Shown: piece after piece, positions 32,843 through 46,200 of the stretch
How the letters are laid out: every line of letters begins with the position of its first letter
How positions within the stretch are numbered: position 1 is the first letter of the stretch
Source: Glebionis coronaria
Lineage: Eukaryota; Streptophyta; Magnoliopsida; Asterales; Asteraceae
NCBI GenBank assembly: GCA_025667525.1
Contig: CM046877.1
Coordinates: 293,566,364-293,630,363, forward strand
Reading direction: 5' to 3'
Length of the DNA: 64,000 nucleotides
Translations under genes and position numbers: made by a program
The notes under the pieces: model-generated
Told to the model about the DNA's origin: nothing
Seen by the model: the letters and a program-made list of their open reading frames with translations, nothing else
Databases searched by the model: none

Positions 32843-35800
32843 ATGACAACGAATCAATCCATTAACAATCAAATCAGATCAATTCTCGATAAGGAGAAAT
32901 TGAGTGGTACAAACTTCCTTGACTGGTTTCGAAATCTGAGGATTGTCCTCAGATCAGAAGGAAAGTTGCACAACTTGGAAGAGGCCTTACCTGAAGCACC
33001 TCCTGCTATTGCCACCGCTGCTGTTCGCAATGCCCATACTAAAAGGGTTGCTGAACAACAAGAAGTGGCTGGCTTAATGTTATGTAGTATGGTCCCTGAA
33101 ATCCAAAAACATTTGGAAGACTTTACTGCATATGACATGATTGAGGAACTCAAGACGATGTTCCAACAACAAGCAGAACAAGAACTCTTTGAAACGGTCA
33201 AAGCGTTCCATAACTGCAAGCAGGAGGAGGGCCAATCTGTCAGCACTTATGTGTTGAGAATGAAAGGCTACCTTGATCAGATGGACCGACTTGGCTACCC
33301 TATGTCACAAGTCTTAGGAGTGAACTTGATACTCACTTCACTTTCCGAAGACTATGATCAGTTTGTTCAGAACTATCATATGCATGGCATGGGGAAGACT
33401 ATACCTGAACTGCATGTCATGCTGAAGCTTGCAGAGAAGGGTATGCCCAAGAAAGCTCCCTCTGTTCTTGCTATCAAGAAAGGTCATATCCAAAAACCGA
33501 AGCCACAAGCTAAAAGAGGCAAGGGTAAGAAGTTCAAGGGAAAAGCCACTATGGTTCATGACCCTAAACGCAGGTTCCCCCACCTGGCAAAAAGGAGCAT
33601 CCTGCTAAGGATGTAGAGTGTCATCATTGTCATGAGATTGGACACTGGAGAAGGAATTGTCCTTACTACCTGGCAGAAGTGGACAAAAAGAAGAACAAAG
33701 CCGGCACGTCCGGCACATCAGTTATCCTCATGATAGAACTCTACTCATTCCCTAAAACAAATACCTGGATATATGACACTGGTTGTGGTACTCACATTTT
33801 TAATACTATTCAGGGGCTTAGAGGGATCAGAAAGTTAAATAAAGGCGCTTTGGACTTGCACGTGGGCAATGGCAACCGTGCAGCTGTCGAAGCCATAGGG
33901 AGCTATGATCTTATCCTCCCTAGTGGAATGATTCTTTTACTAGACAATTGTCATTTTTCACCCTCTATTACTAGAGGAATTATTTCTCTTTCGCGTTTAT
34001 GGGATAATGGTTTTTCACATAAATTTACTGATTATGGTACTATTCAAGTTTCCAAGGATAATGTATTTTATTTTAATGCTATTCCTCGTGATGGAATTTT
34101 TGAAATTGATATGCATAATCATGTATCAAATGAGGGTTCTATTTATACTTGTATCAAAAAAGAAGTCCAAGCACAACTTGGATTCTACTTTTCTATGGCA
34201 TTGCCGACTTGGCCATATAAACAAGAAACGCATTGCGAAGCTGCAACATGATGGGCTTTTAAAGTCAAATGATGATGAATCATTTGATATATGTGTATCT
34301 TGTATATCTGGAAAGATGGCAAGAAAGCCTTTTACTCATGCAAGTGAAAGAGCTAATGATCTTCTTGGACTCATACATAGTGATGTATGTGGTCCATTTA
34401 GAACTACGTCTAGAGAAGGAGCTAACTACTACGTTACATTTACTGACGACTTCAGTAGATATGGTTATGTTTACTTGATTAAACATAAACATGAAGTTTT
34501 TGAAACGTTCAAAACCTTCCAAAACGAGTTAGAAAATCAACTCGGTAAGACAATCAAAGCACTTCGATCTGATCGAGGAGGCGAGTATTTAAGCCTTGAG
34601 TTTTTAGATCATCTTAAGAGTCATGGGATTGTCTCACAACTTACTCCTCCCTATACACCACAACATAATGGGGTGTCAGAGAGGAGAAATCGAACCTTGC
34701 TTGACATGGTTCGATCAATGATGAGTCCAACCACTTTGCCAATGTCCTTTTGGGGCTACGCTCTAGAGTCTGCTGCACGCATACTCAATATGGTTCCAAC
34801 TAAGAAGGTTGATAAGACTCCATATGAAATATGGAACGGGAAAGTCCCGAACTTGTCTTATTTTAAAGTCTGGGGTTGTGAGGCTCTCGTTAAACGAGAA
34901 ACACCAAACAAACTTGAGCCCAGATCTATCAAGTGTATCTTTGTAGGATACCCAAAGGAAACAATGGGTTACTACTTCTACTACCCACCCGAGAACAAAA
35001 TATTTGTTGCTCGGTATGCTGAGTTTCTTGAGAGTAGTCTCATATCACAAGAAGCAAGTGGGAGCACCATAGACTTTGATGAAATTCAAAGTCAAGATGC
35101 ACGACCTTCTGAGAACACTAGTGAACATCACCAAGAGGTTGAACATGAAAATGTTGAATCTCAAAGTGATGTTATTCCCATTCGTAGATCCGCAAGGATG
35201 TCTCACGCACCTGACCGATATGGTTTCTATATCGATGCTGAGGAACACGAGTTAGGGGATCATGATGAACCCGTTAACTATAAAGCTGCATTGTCGGATC
35301 CTGAATCTGATAAGTGGCTTGAAGCTATGAATGCGGAAATGCAATCCATGAGGGATAACGAAGTTTGGATCTTAGTTGACCTCCCTCCCAACTGTAAGAC
35401 TGTTGCGAGTAAATGGCTCTTCAAGTAGAAGACCGATATGGATGGCATTGTACACACCTTTAAAGCTCGTCTTGTAGCAAAAGGTTTCACTCAAACCTAC
35501 GGGGTTGACTATGAAGAAACCTTCTCGCCTGTTGCAGATATTAAAGCTATTAGGATTCTTATAGCCATAGCAGCGTTCTATGACTACGAGATTTGGCAAA
35601 TGGATGTCAAGACCGCCTTCTTGAATGGCCATTTGAACGAAGACGTTTATATGGTGCAACCTGAAGGGTTCGTGAATCCTAAACATCCCAGACGGGTATG
35701 CAAGCTTCAAAGATCCATTTATGGGTTAAAGCAAGCATCTAGGACCTGGAACAAGAGATTTGATGAGGAGATCAAAAAGTTTGGTTTCACTCAAAATCCC

Positions 35801-36853
35801 GATGAGCCATGTGTATATAAAAGAGCTAGTGGAAGTATCGTCGTTTTCCTAGTATTATATGTAGATGACATATTACTCATGGGAAACAATATTCCAATGC
35901 TACAAGATGTAAAATCCTGGCTTGGAAAATGTTTTGCCATGAAAGACTTGGGTGAAGCGGCGTTCATTCTACGAATCAAGATCTATAGAGATAGATCAAG
36001 GCGATTAATCGGTTTAAGTCAAAGTGCATACATTGACAAAATCTTAAAGCGGTTTAGGATGGATGCCTCCAAACGTGGGAGTCTCCCAATGCAATCCAAT
36101 GTAGAATTGAGTAAGACTCAAGGTCCCTCCACACCTAATGAGGTGAAGCGAATGAAAGGAGTACCTTATGCTTCGGCTGTAGGATCCATCATGTATGTTG
36201 TAAGGTGCACTAGACCTGATGTAGCGTTCTCTCAGAACCTTACAAGTAGATACCAACAGAATCCAGGTGAATGTCACTGGACTGCTGTAAAGAACATATT
36301 AAAGTATCTTCAAAATACTAAAGATATGTTTCTTGTTTATGGAGGTGATTCAACAACTGAGCTTGGTGTTACTTGCTACACTGATGCTAGTTGGGAGACA
36401 GATCGAGATGATCTTCGATCTCAAACCGGATATGTCTTCGTGATGAATGGAGGCGCTGTTGATTGGAAGAGTTCTAAACAAAGCACTACTGCGATGTCTT
36501 CTACAGAAGCTGAATACATAGCTACTTCCGAAGCTGCAATGGAAGCAATTTGGATACGTAAATTCATTTCTGGGCTTGGCGTTGTTCCCAGTAATGATAG
36601 ACCTATGGAAATGTACTACGATAATACGGGTGCAATTACTATAGCCGATGAACCTGGAGTTCAAAAGGGTGCCAAACATTTTCGAAGAAAATATCACTAC
36701 ATTCGAGAAGTAATTCAAGAAGGTGATATTCGTATTCTTAAAGTTCACACAGATAACAACTTAGCTGATCCGTTTACTAAACCAATGTCTTGTACCAAAC
36801 ATGTTGAGCATGCTAGGAGCATTGGACTTAGACCAGCTGGTAGTTTCATGTAG
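32843..36853 (+). pseudogene. gag-pol: Copia gag-pol, nearly complete but broken
   Basis: The start is the ATG at 32843. Gag (LSGTNFLDWFRNLRIVL) leads to a nucleocapsid knuckle CHHCHEIGHWRRNC near 33619. A frameshift near 33570 precedes the knuckle. Protease has YDTGCGTH at about 33772. A second frameshift near 34185 precedes the integrase start WHCRLGHINKKRI. The integrase core has D (HSDVCGP), D (RSDRGGEY) and E (GVSERRNRT). An in-frame TAG at 35426-35428 separates it from RT, which carries YVDDILLMG near 35859. RNase H shows TDASWETD, STEAEYIA and ADPFTKP before the stop at 36851-36853. All domains are present in Copia order, with only three lesions, fitting a recent insertion. Confidence 0.92.
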
Positions 36854-37691
36854 ATTTGTGTATGTTAGTATTTGAATAATTGGGATGTAAAACAGTTTTT
36901 ATTATATAATGAATTGATATATGAGGTATGATCGTTTTCACTTTATATCAACTGTGTCCTATATTTGCATGTTTAAACCCAAGAGTAATCTTATTATTCT
37001 AAATTATCCATTGTCGGTTGATAATATGGGAGTATTGTCGAGTTAAGACAAATGTGAGTTGGTCATATTCATTTGGAATGAATATTAATTGATGATGCCG
37101 CCAAACTCATATGTGTTCATTGGATGAACATTGGATTGACCTAACCAACGAGAATTCACTACATGGATCGGCGTCAATAGTGAATCTCGCAAGTGGTTGA
37201 ATCTCTCATCCTTAGACTTGAGATGCAAGTAGGTTTTGTATGTGTGGAATGTCAATCCTTGATATGGTTCAACGTTGTTCTGAACAAGGCTACTATAAAG
37301 ACCATTTTCAGGTGCGATGTGAAACACATGAACGACACGTGCAGTCAAAAGAGGATTTGTTCCTCCACATGTATTGGAGTTAGATACTACTGGGCCCCTC
37401 GATGAATTGTACAGATGTATGTGTGGCCACACCCAAATGTAATTAAGATGATACTTGATTAATTTGGTAATCTAGTTCAATATCTATATCAAGAAACAGA
37501 ATAGTTAAACTTAAGAATGACTTATGATCCATGTCTAAAGTTTAACAAAGTATCTGAAACAAAAGGATGACTGATTTCTAAACCATTTAAATGAGATGTT
37601 TAAGAAACTATCCTCATATGTTTCTAGGGGAATTGGCGTGTTGCTAGACGCTAACCATTGCTTGTATAATTACATGATTATTATGACGTGC
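36854..37691 (+). other. 3' untranslated region of the young Copia
   Basis: There is no ORF with recognisable domains between pol and the polypurine tract. I see nothing else of note. Confidence 0.6.
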
Positions 37692-37703
37692 GCAAGTGGG
37701 AGC
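37692..37703 (+). other. Polypurine tract of the young Copia
   Basis: GCAAGTGGGAGC immediately precedes the 3' LTR. Confidence 0.75.
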
Positions 37704-38425
37704 TGTTGGAGTATGCTCGTGTCATAATAACTAATTATATGGCTAGACACATGTGAGCCTATGAGGTCACACACATATACACAGAGGTACCACTTATATA
37801 CCGTGTCTATTGTATTTACGGTATATACATAACCTATGTAAATCGTGATCGATATCGGGCTTCTCATAAAACCCATTTGAAGCCCATATATGGCCGACAA
37901 CAAAGGAGTCCAATATGTATTAATAAAAACGTTTTATTAATTCTAAAAGAATTGATTGTGTAACCTACGTAATTATGAAATGATTGATTTTGCAATCAAT
38001 ATAATAATTACTCATTGACAATCTTAAACGGAAACATTCTTTTTTTCCTCCTTTGTGAAGATACACGGCAATGAAAAAAATGAGAGGTCATATGATGATT
38101 TTTTCTTAAAAAAATCATTTGCTTGTATCTAGTGTTGTAAAAGAAAGGTTTACGCAATAAGGGTTATTAGACTAGCATCTAATTGGTATACAAGGAAGTG
38201 TAGTGTGGATACATCATAGAGGTGATCTCCATTGATCACTTGGTTTCATAGGTGGTTCGTGTTCTTGGTGATAGTCATCATTCGATTCTACCGATCACGC
38301 TACAAAGGTATACTTTTATCTCCATTTTATTGATTAATCATATGACTCTATGGATCCGTCAATAGGTGCTTACTCCGCTGCGTTTTGATTATATTTAACA
38401 TGTTATTAATTATTAAGCACCTATA
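37704..38425 (+). repeat. 3' LTR of the young Copia
   Basis: This 722-base copy of 30144-30865 has no length difference and three substitutions. Confidence 0.92.
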
Positions 38426-38430
38426 GTTAG
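38426..38430 (+). other. Target site duplication GTTAG, right
   Basis: It matches 30139-30143; see the left copy. Confidence 0.9.
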
Positions 38431-39565
38431 GAGGAAAACCGGGCGGGGACAGAAAGTTGTTTGAGCGGTAGCTAAGCAAGTTGCGGTCTCCTTGAGGACG
38501 AGCTTGATAAGCGGCCGGTTGATAGGTACCGTATGCTGCATTAACATTCTCAGAAGGATAGTCTTGGGTGGCGGTACAAGTGGTGTAAGAGTGAGGACCC
38601 CCGCATATTTCACATGGTTGTCTAACAGCATTGACTTGAGCGTCGTGAGCGTTTTTAGCGTTGATGCTGTTGGTATTGTTAGCGGTGTGGGTAACAAGCG
38701 ATTCAAGAAGCGTAGTAATTTTGTCAAGTCGCTTGTCGCTGTCACTAGTACTAGCACTAGCGGCATTGGTCCGCACACTCTTGGTTTGCACACGAGACTT
38801 ATTCTCAATGATATCCCAAGCGGCATTAGAGGTCTTAACCAAAATATTACCCCCCGAGGCACTATTTAGTGAATCTTGGTCATTCATGCTTAAACCATTA
38901 TAAAAAGTATTAATTTGGTTCACTTTGGTAAAACCATGTTGTGGGCACTTTCTTAAAAGATCTTTAAAACGGTCCCAAGATTCACTAAAAGATTCATCGT
39001 ACTTTTGTTCAAAATTGATAATTTCATTCCGCAAAGCGGTAGTACGAGAGGGTGGGAAAAAGTAGTTTATGAACTTGGTCTCCAAATCCGTCCACGTCAG
39101 AATACTTTGTGGCGGTTCCTTTGCAAGCCAATGTCGGGCTTGTCCCTCTAAAGAGAAAGAAAAAAGTTGTAAACGGATTACCTCTTGTGGAACACCATTG
39201 AATTTGACCGTATTCGTGAGTTGCAGGAATCTCTTGATGTGGTCATGTGGATCATCAATGGTACGCCCCAAGAATGGTTGAGCAGAGACCATCTGGATAA
39301 AGCCGGATTTGAGCTCAAAGTTGTTGGCTGCAATCGCGGGTATGACAATTGGATCATTGTTGCCATCTACATGTGCTTGCAAAAGTTCAATCATCGGGCG
39401 ATTGTCCGGTAGAGTCTCATTGTTGTTGTTATTATTGTTGTTGAGAGGTGGATTGTTATTGTTGTTATTTTTTTGAGGTGGGTTATTGTTGTTGTTGTGT
39501 ACACCGGCCATGTCTAAGTCTTCGAGAGGCTTGGGCTCTTGATAAGACGTTGATCGTGTACGCAT
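38431..39565 (-). pseudogene. gag: Family II copy 1 gag, split by Copia
   Basis: It starts at the ATG at 39563-39565. The N-terminus has an Asn-rich low-complexity tract, then the Athila capsid-like region (MIELLQAHVDG, DPHDHIKRFLQL, GQARHWLAKEP, FFPPSRTTALRNEI, WDRFKDLLRKCPQHG). Near 38610 is the knuckle CEICGGPHSYTTC (CX2CX3HX4C). The ORF is open up to the Copia junction and continues at 30138. Apart from the insertion, this gag is better preserved than copy 2, which has two stops here. Confidence 0.88.
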
Positions 39566-39750
39566 GCTCCTGCAAAAGAACTAACAAAGCAAACAAGAAA
39601 TATTTTTTGTTTTTATGGTTTTTTTTTGTATTTTTTTGAAAATTTTATATTTTTTAGGATTTTTGAAAATTTTTATGAAAAAGTAACATTCACGGCGAAC
39701 GGATCCCAAAATCTAAGTTCTCACAAAAAACTGTTGATCTTAACGAGAAG
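39566..39750 (-). other. Family II copy 1 leader
   Basis: This T-rich leader shares GCGAACGGATCCCAAAATC with copy 2 (49020-49110) and, in part, with family I. Confidence 0.55.
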
Positions 39751-39767
39751 AGCCGGCAGCGGCGCCA
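39751..39767 (-). other. Primer binding site, family II copy 1
   Basis: The minus strand reads TGGCGCCGCTGCCGGCT, tRNA-Asp-like, two bases from the LTR. Confidence 0.78.
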
Positions 39768-39769
39768 TT

Positions 39770-41296
39770 TGATACAATGCTTTTCATTGGGGTTCAAGAT
39801 TAAATCTCGGAATCTTCTCGAATTGATCACAGCTCAAAGTGGAATGATTGTTCTTGGTGACAAATAGGGGGTTTGGTTTTCTATTCTACTAAAAAGGTAA
39901 ATGAATAAAGTAAATAAAGATTTAAACCAAAAACAGTTAATGAAATCAAACTTGAATTTAAATTAAACAATTAAACGATTAAACAGTAAAATAACCTCAC
40001 TGAAAACTTGCTTGATTCGGAATAAAGTTGATGTGGAATAACTGAAGAAATGCTCTATCCGGAATAAAGGTCATGCGGAATAAAAGGCTATTCGGAATGA
40101 AGTGCTTATGCGGAATAATGGTGCTATCCGGAATAAATGGGTGATTCGGAATAATGATGATATCCGGAATAAATGGCCATCCGGAATAAAGTGCTACTCG
40201 GAATAAGTCTGCTACTCGGAATAAATTTGCTACTCGGAATAAAGGTTATATCCGAAATAAGGTGCTATCCGGAATAAATGGCCATCCGGAATAAAGTGCT
40301 ACTCGGAATAAATTTGCTACTCGGAATGAATGGGCTACTCGGAATAAATAAGCTATCCGGAATAAAAGGCTATTCGGAATAAATAAGCTATCCGGAATAA
40401 AAGGCTATTCGGAATAATGGTTCTATCCGGAATAACTGGGGAATGAAGAACAGTAAACAGAAACAAAAATAGGGGAAGACGATTTTATCAAAAATCAACC
40501 AAGTTTTTAACCAAATCTTAAACAAAACTAATCACAAATCATCTACTAACCATAAACATCAATTCCCAACAATAAAAACACAAAACCCACTAACTTTTGA
40601 AGATCAAAATCAACTAAATGAGAACTTTAAAACTTTGAATCAAAGAACAAGATGAACAAGATGAAATGGAAAGATTATATTGATGATTATAGTTTAAACA
40701 ATCAAAGGGAAAGATTAAAACTACAAGATTTGTGAAAACAAGAATCAAAATCACCAAACACCCTAATGGTGTTGGTGATACCTACGAACAAAAGAAAAGA
40801 AAAGGGAAAAACTAAAACTGGCTAAAATGTGTGAAGGATCCCTCTTTATATAGGTCTTCCATTTGGTTGGTGAGTGGGCTTTCTCCCTTTCTTCTTGTCT
40901 TCTCGTCTTTTCAGAAAAGTTGACGTTTTTGATTCTGATTCGGGATTTGTCGACGATTAAATTCAACTCGTCTTTTAATTTCTTCGTTTAATAGACTTGA
41001 GTTTCTTCGACATATGTAAATCTTCCATCTTTGGTCCTTTTCTTCGATAAATCTTCAAACAGGCCCATGACTTCAAATCTTTTGCATCTCTTGGACAATA
41101 GACTTCGTCTTGAGTCTTTTTCCTTGATAAAACCCGTGTAATCCCATGTTTTCTTCAATATTCATCCGGTTGACTCTGAAAACACAATAAGCACAAAAAC
41201 CACGCATAATTCCAAACAAATGATATTAAACACGCGTTTTGGTCTTGTTTTAGTAAGAAATAAGTGGTAAAAGGATGGGTGTTTTCACACCTATCA
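39770..41296 (-). repeat. Family II middle (shared) LTR
   Basis: It starts TGATA and ends TATCA on the plus strand. A minus-strand TATA-like box is at 40845-40853. An imperfect hairpin (40751-40762 with 40768-40778) lies about 70 bases downstream of it. The CGGAATAA array is at 40010-40440. It is joined to internal sequence on both sides. Confidence 0.88.
40010..40440. repeat. CGGAATAA micro-motif array (middle LTR)
   Basis: I count 24 units built on YCGGAATAA, mostly preceded by GCTAT or GCTAC, at 12-22 base spacing. A larger phrase (GGCCATCCGGAATAAAGTGC) occurs twice. It lies downstream of the TATA-like box, in predicted leader RNA. Confidence 0.9.
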
Positions 41297-41309
41297 AATC
41301 CCCTACACT
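41297..41309 (-). other. Polypurine tract of family II
   Basis: The minus strand reads AGTGTAGGGGATT directly before the 3' LTR, identical to family I. Confidence 0.82.
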
Positions 41310-43237
41310 TAACCATTGCCATGCCCTCATGCAATGCTTAGTGATAAAGCAATTTTTACATTTTTCTCATAATCAATCAACCTTGGCCTTATTAACATAT
41401 TACTAAACAAAAATTAAAGTACTACGAGAAATTAAAACTTTAAAGTAAACAAAAGGATAGAAAACCATTTCACTTGAAAATAACTACATGGAAATAACTT
41501 GCAAAGAGATCAAGGACTTACATTAGGGTTTTGGTGCTGCGAAGATTTATCACCCTCAAGTTTCACGTTCCCCAAACTAAGCTTAAAAACGAGATCATTG
41601 TTATTATAAGTTAGCAAAACAAACACTTACACACATGGCTTAATTATATGATTAAACTCCCTTATTCATAGGTGTATCTCTTATATTTTATTTTTTTCTT
41701 AGAATGATCATGAAGATGCATTTTTGGACTTATTTCGATAGTTTATTAAGGCTGAAAGCAAAGTAAGACGATTTGATCAATAGTTAGCTAAAGGACAAAA
41801 TCTCTTAAAACTGCTTCTCGGGATATCAAACAGTTCATATCTTGGCATAACTCGGTTCACGATTTGAGACCTTTCTCGGGCCGATATTTGGCATGTACTT
41901 CATACTTCATGTCTTGAGAGACGTGCTTGAGATAATGGTCTTCTCATCGTTAATAGAGTTTCTTCACTTGGAGACTTTTGAGGGGTACTCCAACTTTGTT
42001 GACCACGACTTCATGATTATTTCTTCAATCGCTAATTGGAATTTTGAGATACAACGATCCGCCTCCTTTTCGGACTTGGAACTATTTATCCTCATACCTT
42101 GTTAGGGTCTTTTCGGATAGACTTCTCCATGATCTTTATGGGAGTTGATTGCTTTTCGTCGTGGGTCTTGATCCTTCATATTGATTTTGGGAATAATGCT
42201 TTTCACATCACCTTGGATCTTTAGCAATAAGATTGAATCCTGTGCCTTGTTAGGGCCTTTTCGGACTCGCCAATCTTCGCGCCGCGCTTCATAAGTTATG
42301 CCTTGGCTATGAACTCTTATCATTACCGAGCAACTTTTAAACGATCTTGGGCTAGAAGCTAAGTAACTTTTAAAATCGTACGACCTTACTTATTGCAGAT
42401 AAATTATTAGCAAGTGATGGGAGAATAGGCAAATAATTACACCAAGTGAGCTTGTGCAAGAATACCGACTTATAATTGACTCTATCATTTCTCGTTCTCC
42501 ACAATTTATAATCTCAAGTAATGAGACTTGTGGATGCTTAGCCTAATAAACCAATTAAGGTCTACATGGTTAAGGATACTAGCTAGAATAAACTTGGACA
42601 AGTCTATTCGGGTTGAGTCAAAATAATCGCAACGGGCCTAATATGTCAAAGATTTCAAAACTAGCTACACCACTTTATTAATATTTTTGACTTTATTGCG
42701 GGATATATACATATGAAAGCAACGATAAAAATTTAAAAATTACGACTAAATGGCCAAAGTTAATAGAAAATTTGAAAAATGTTGAAAAAGATGATTTTCC
42801 GGTTAAATGAAGGCATTTTAATGGAAAAGTCCACTTAAAACTTCGATAGAAGTCCCCCCTACACTTAAGATAAACATTGTCCTTAATGTTTAAGTATGTG
42901 GGAAAAGTCTCCCCTACACTTATGACATTGTGCACGTTGGTTAAATCAAGTTAAGGAAGAGACGACTAACGTGATCAATTTCAAATGTGAGTATGAAGAA
43001 AATTGAATCACGATAGTTGAGAGATGGAACCGGATTTCGGATAACACGGGAGCACAGTTCTACAAAGGTTCCAAAAGTGCACTTATCCCTGTAATCACAT
43101 CACCACACAAACACAAAAAACCTATAGAGGTCCCCTACACTTAGGAGGTTGAAACGGAAAAAGGATAGATACTTGGGCTGCCTCCCGAGGAGCGCTTGTT
43201 TTTTATAACCGAGTCACGAGCCTGACTCGACCCAAAA
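41310..43237 (-). other. Family II 3' untranslated region
   Basis: This 1.9 kb holds no credible gene. It is homologous to 327-2393 of family I and carries three internal copies of the polypurine-tract core, at 42856, 42911 and 43132. Confidence 0.7.
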
Positions 43238-46200
43238 TTAGTTCATGGGAAACGTGGTGAGGGATGGAATCATCTCATGAGAGATGTCCTCACCAAAGTA
43301 CAACTACACTCGTTGGCCATTCACCTTAAACTTAGGTCCATTAGGTTGAGCGAGCTCGAGAGTACCATTTGGAAAAATTTGGGCAATGATGAATGGGCCA
43401 GACCAACGAGATTTCAGCTTGCCCGAAAAGATTTTCAACCTAGAGTTAAAGAGTAAAACTTTGTCTCCAACTTGGAACTCTCGGTTCTTAATCTTAGAGT
43501 CGTGAATGAGCTTAGTCTTTTCCTTATAAATCAAAGAATTTTCATAAGCCTCATTACGGAGTTCATTCAACTCATTGAGTTGGATCTTGCGTAGGTCACC
43601 GGCTTTGTTGATATCAAAATTAGCCCACTTCAAGGCCCAGTAAGCCTTGTGCTCCAACTCAATGGGGAGGTGGCATGCTTTCCCGTACACGAGACAATAT
43701 GGTGTACAACTAATCGGAGTCTTGTATGCGGTACGAAAAGCCCACAGAGCATCATCAAGTTTATCGGCCCATGAGGCATGATGCTCTCCCACGGTTCTTT
43801 CAAGAATTCGCTTTAATCCTCGGTTAGAGATTTCAGTCTGGCCATTAGTTTATGGGTGGTAGGTGGTGGAAAGACGATGATTTACACCATACTTAGCCAT
43901 GACTCTAGCAAATTGATCATTGCAAAAATGAGTCCCGTGATCACTAATAATGGCACGAGGCACACCGAATCTAGCGAATAGGGACTTCAAAAAGTTACAA
44001 ACCACCCTTGCGTCATTAGTAGGTAAAGCTTTGGCTTCAACCCATTTTGAGACGTAGTCAACGGCTACAAGGATGTATTTGTTTCCTTTAGAGGAAGGGA
44101 ATGGCCCAATAAAGTCGATACCCCAAACATCAAAGACTTCACACTCTTGTATGAAATTCTGAGGCATCTCGTCCTTATGTGTGATCTTGCCTTGTTTTTG
44201 GCAAGCATCACAACGTTTAACCATCTCGTAAGCGTCACGATAGATGGTGGGCCAATAAAATCCCGAGTCAAACACTTTTTTGGCGGTGTAGTTGGGACCA
44301 AAGTGACCACCGGTGGGTCCTTTGTGGCAAGCGTCAAGGATTTCTAAAGCTGCCGGTCCATCAACACATCGGCGAATAATCAAATCAGCACATTGTTTGA
44401 ATAGATATGGGTCATCCCAAAAGTAAGTCTTAATGTCTTTGAAGAACTTTTTCTTTTGTTGGGATGTTAACCCGTCAACGAGAATTCCACCCGCCAAGTA
44501 GTTTGCAATGTCCGCAAACCACGGGATTTCATCAGAAGTCGAGTTGATAGACATTAAGGTCTCCAGGGGAAAAGAATCATTGGTTTCTTTGTTCGGATGA
44601 TCCCCTTGAAAAGGATCCTCAAGTCTACTGAGATGATCCGCCGCTAGGTTTTCAGCTCCCTTCTTATCACGAATTTCGATTTTAAATTCTTGGAGTAGCA
44701 AAACCCAGCGAAGAAGTTTTGGTTTGGAATCTTGTTTAGTGAACAAGAACTTCAACGCGGAATGATCAGTATAAACGATTGTGGTGGAAAGGACAAGATA
44801 GGGGCGGAACTTTTCAAAGGCATAGACAACAGCTAAAAGCTCTTTTTCGGTTGTCGTGTAATGCAGTTGAGCCCCCGTCATTGTCTTGCTAGCGTAATGG
44901 ATCGGTTGGAAGTGTTTGTTCACTCTTTGGCCCAAAACCGCTCCAATAGCAAAGTCGCTAGCATCGCACATCAACTCAAAAGGCAGCTCCCAATTAGGGG
45001 TAACTAGGACCGGTGCCTTAGTTAGCTTATCTTTAAGCGAGTTGAAGGCTTCAATACACTCTTTGGAGAAGATAAAACGAGTATCTTTTTTCAATAGGTG
45101 GGTCATCGGGCGAGCGATTTTTGAAAAATCTTTGATAAAGCGACGGTAGAAGCCCGCATGACCAAGGAAACTTCTCACACCCTTCACGGTTGAAGGTGGA
45201 GGCAACTTAGAAATAACATCGACTTTAGCACGGTCCACTTCAAGACCGGCTTTGGAGATCTTGTGTCCTATCACGATGCCCTCTTTTACCATGAAATGGC
45301 ATTTTCCCAATTAAGAACAAGGCGAGTGTCTTCACACCGCTTAAGCATACGTTCTAAATTGGCAAGGCAAGCAGAGAATGAATCGTCATAAACCGAGAAA
45401 TCATCCATGAATACTTCCATAGTTTCTTCAACCATGTCATGGAAGATAGCCATCATACACCTTTGGAATGTCCCAAGAGCATTGCATAAACCAAAAGGTA
45501 TACGTTTGTAAGCAAATTTTCCATAGGGACAAGTGAATGTGGTCTTTTCTTAGTCTTTGGGATCGATGGGAATTTGAAAATAACCGGAGAAACCGTCTAA
45601 GAAGCAGTAATAGTAATTACCAGCTAGACGCTCGAGCATTTGATCCATGAAAGGAAGGGAAAATGATCTTTTCTCGTGGCATCATTGAGCTTGCGATAGT
45701 CGATACAAACTCTCCACCGAGTAACGAGACGAGTGGGAATCAACTCGTTGTGTTCATTGGGAACAACGGTTATTCCGACCTTCTTGGACACACAATGGAC
45801 GGGACTTACCCAAGGCGAATCCGAAATAGGGTAAATCAAGCCGGCATCTAGAAGTTTGATAACCTCTTGTTTGATGACGTCATGAATGCGAGGATTAACC
45901 CTTCTTTGGCTCTGGATTGCGGGTTTAAAGTCATCTTCCATGAGAATCTTGTGAGTACAAAAGTTCGGATCAATTCCGTGGATATCAGAAATTTTCCAAG
46001 CAATTGACTTCTTATGATCTTTAAGCACGGCGATGAGGTGAGATTTTTCTTCTTCTTTTAAGTCCTTCGCGATGATGACGGGTGACTTTTTCTTTTCGTC
46101 TAGAAACACGTACTCGAGATGGGGTGGCAACTCCTTAAGTTCTAAATCCGGAGGATTTTCGATGGGAGGCGGATTCAAAGTCGGTGCATCGATAGCAATA

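Larger units (their letters stand above)
30144..38425 (+). mobile_element. Young full-length Ty1/Copia element
   Basis: Two 722-base LTRs differ at three positions by eye (A/C near 30323, T/C near 30469, T/C near 30587). The element has a Met-type primer site, a 2 kb leader, gag-pol, a polypurine tract and a 5 bp duplication. It interrupts family II gag in the opposite orientation. At a commonly used rate of 1.3e-8 per site per year, the LTR difference would mean roughly 0.16 million years, a rough figure only. Copia lineage is not assigned. Confidence 0.93.

Noticed and set aside
40010..40440. CRISPR-like spaced repeats
   Set aside because: Repeats are only about 9 bases, spacing varies, spacers are similar to each other, and the context is a plant LTR with no cas genes.
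41310..43237. An env-like gene between family II pol and the 3' LTR
   Set aside because: No long ORF, signal peptide or membrane segment can be read there in either family I or II.
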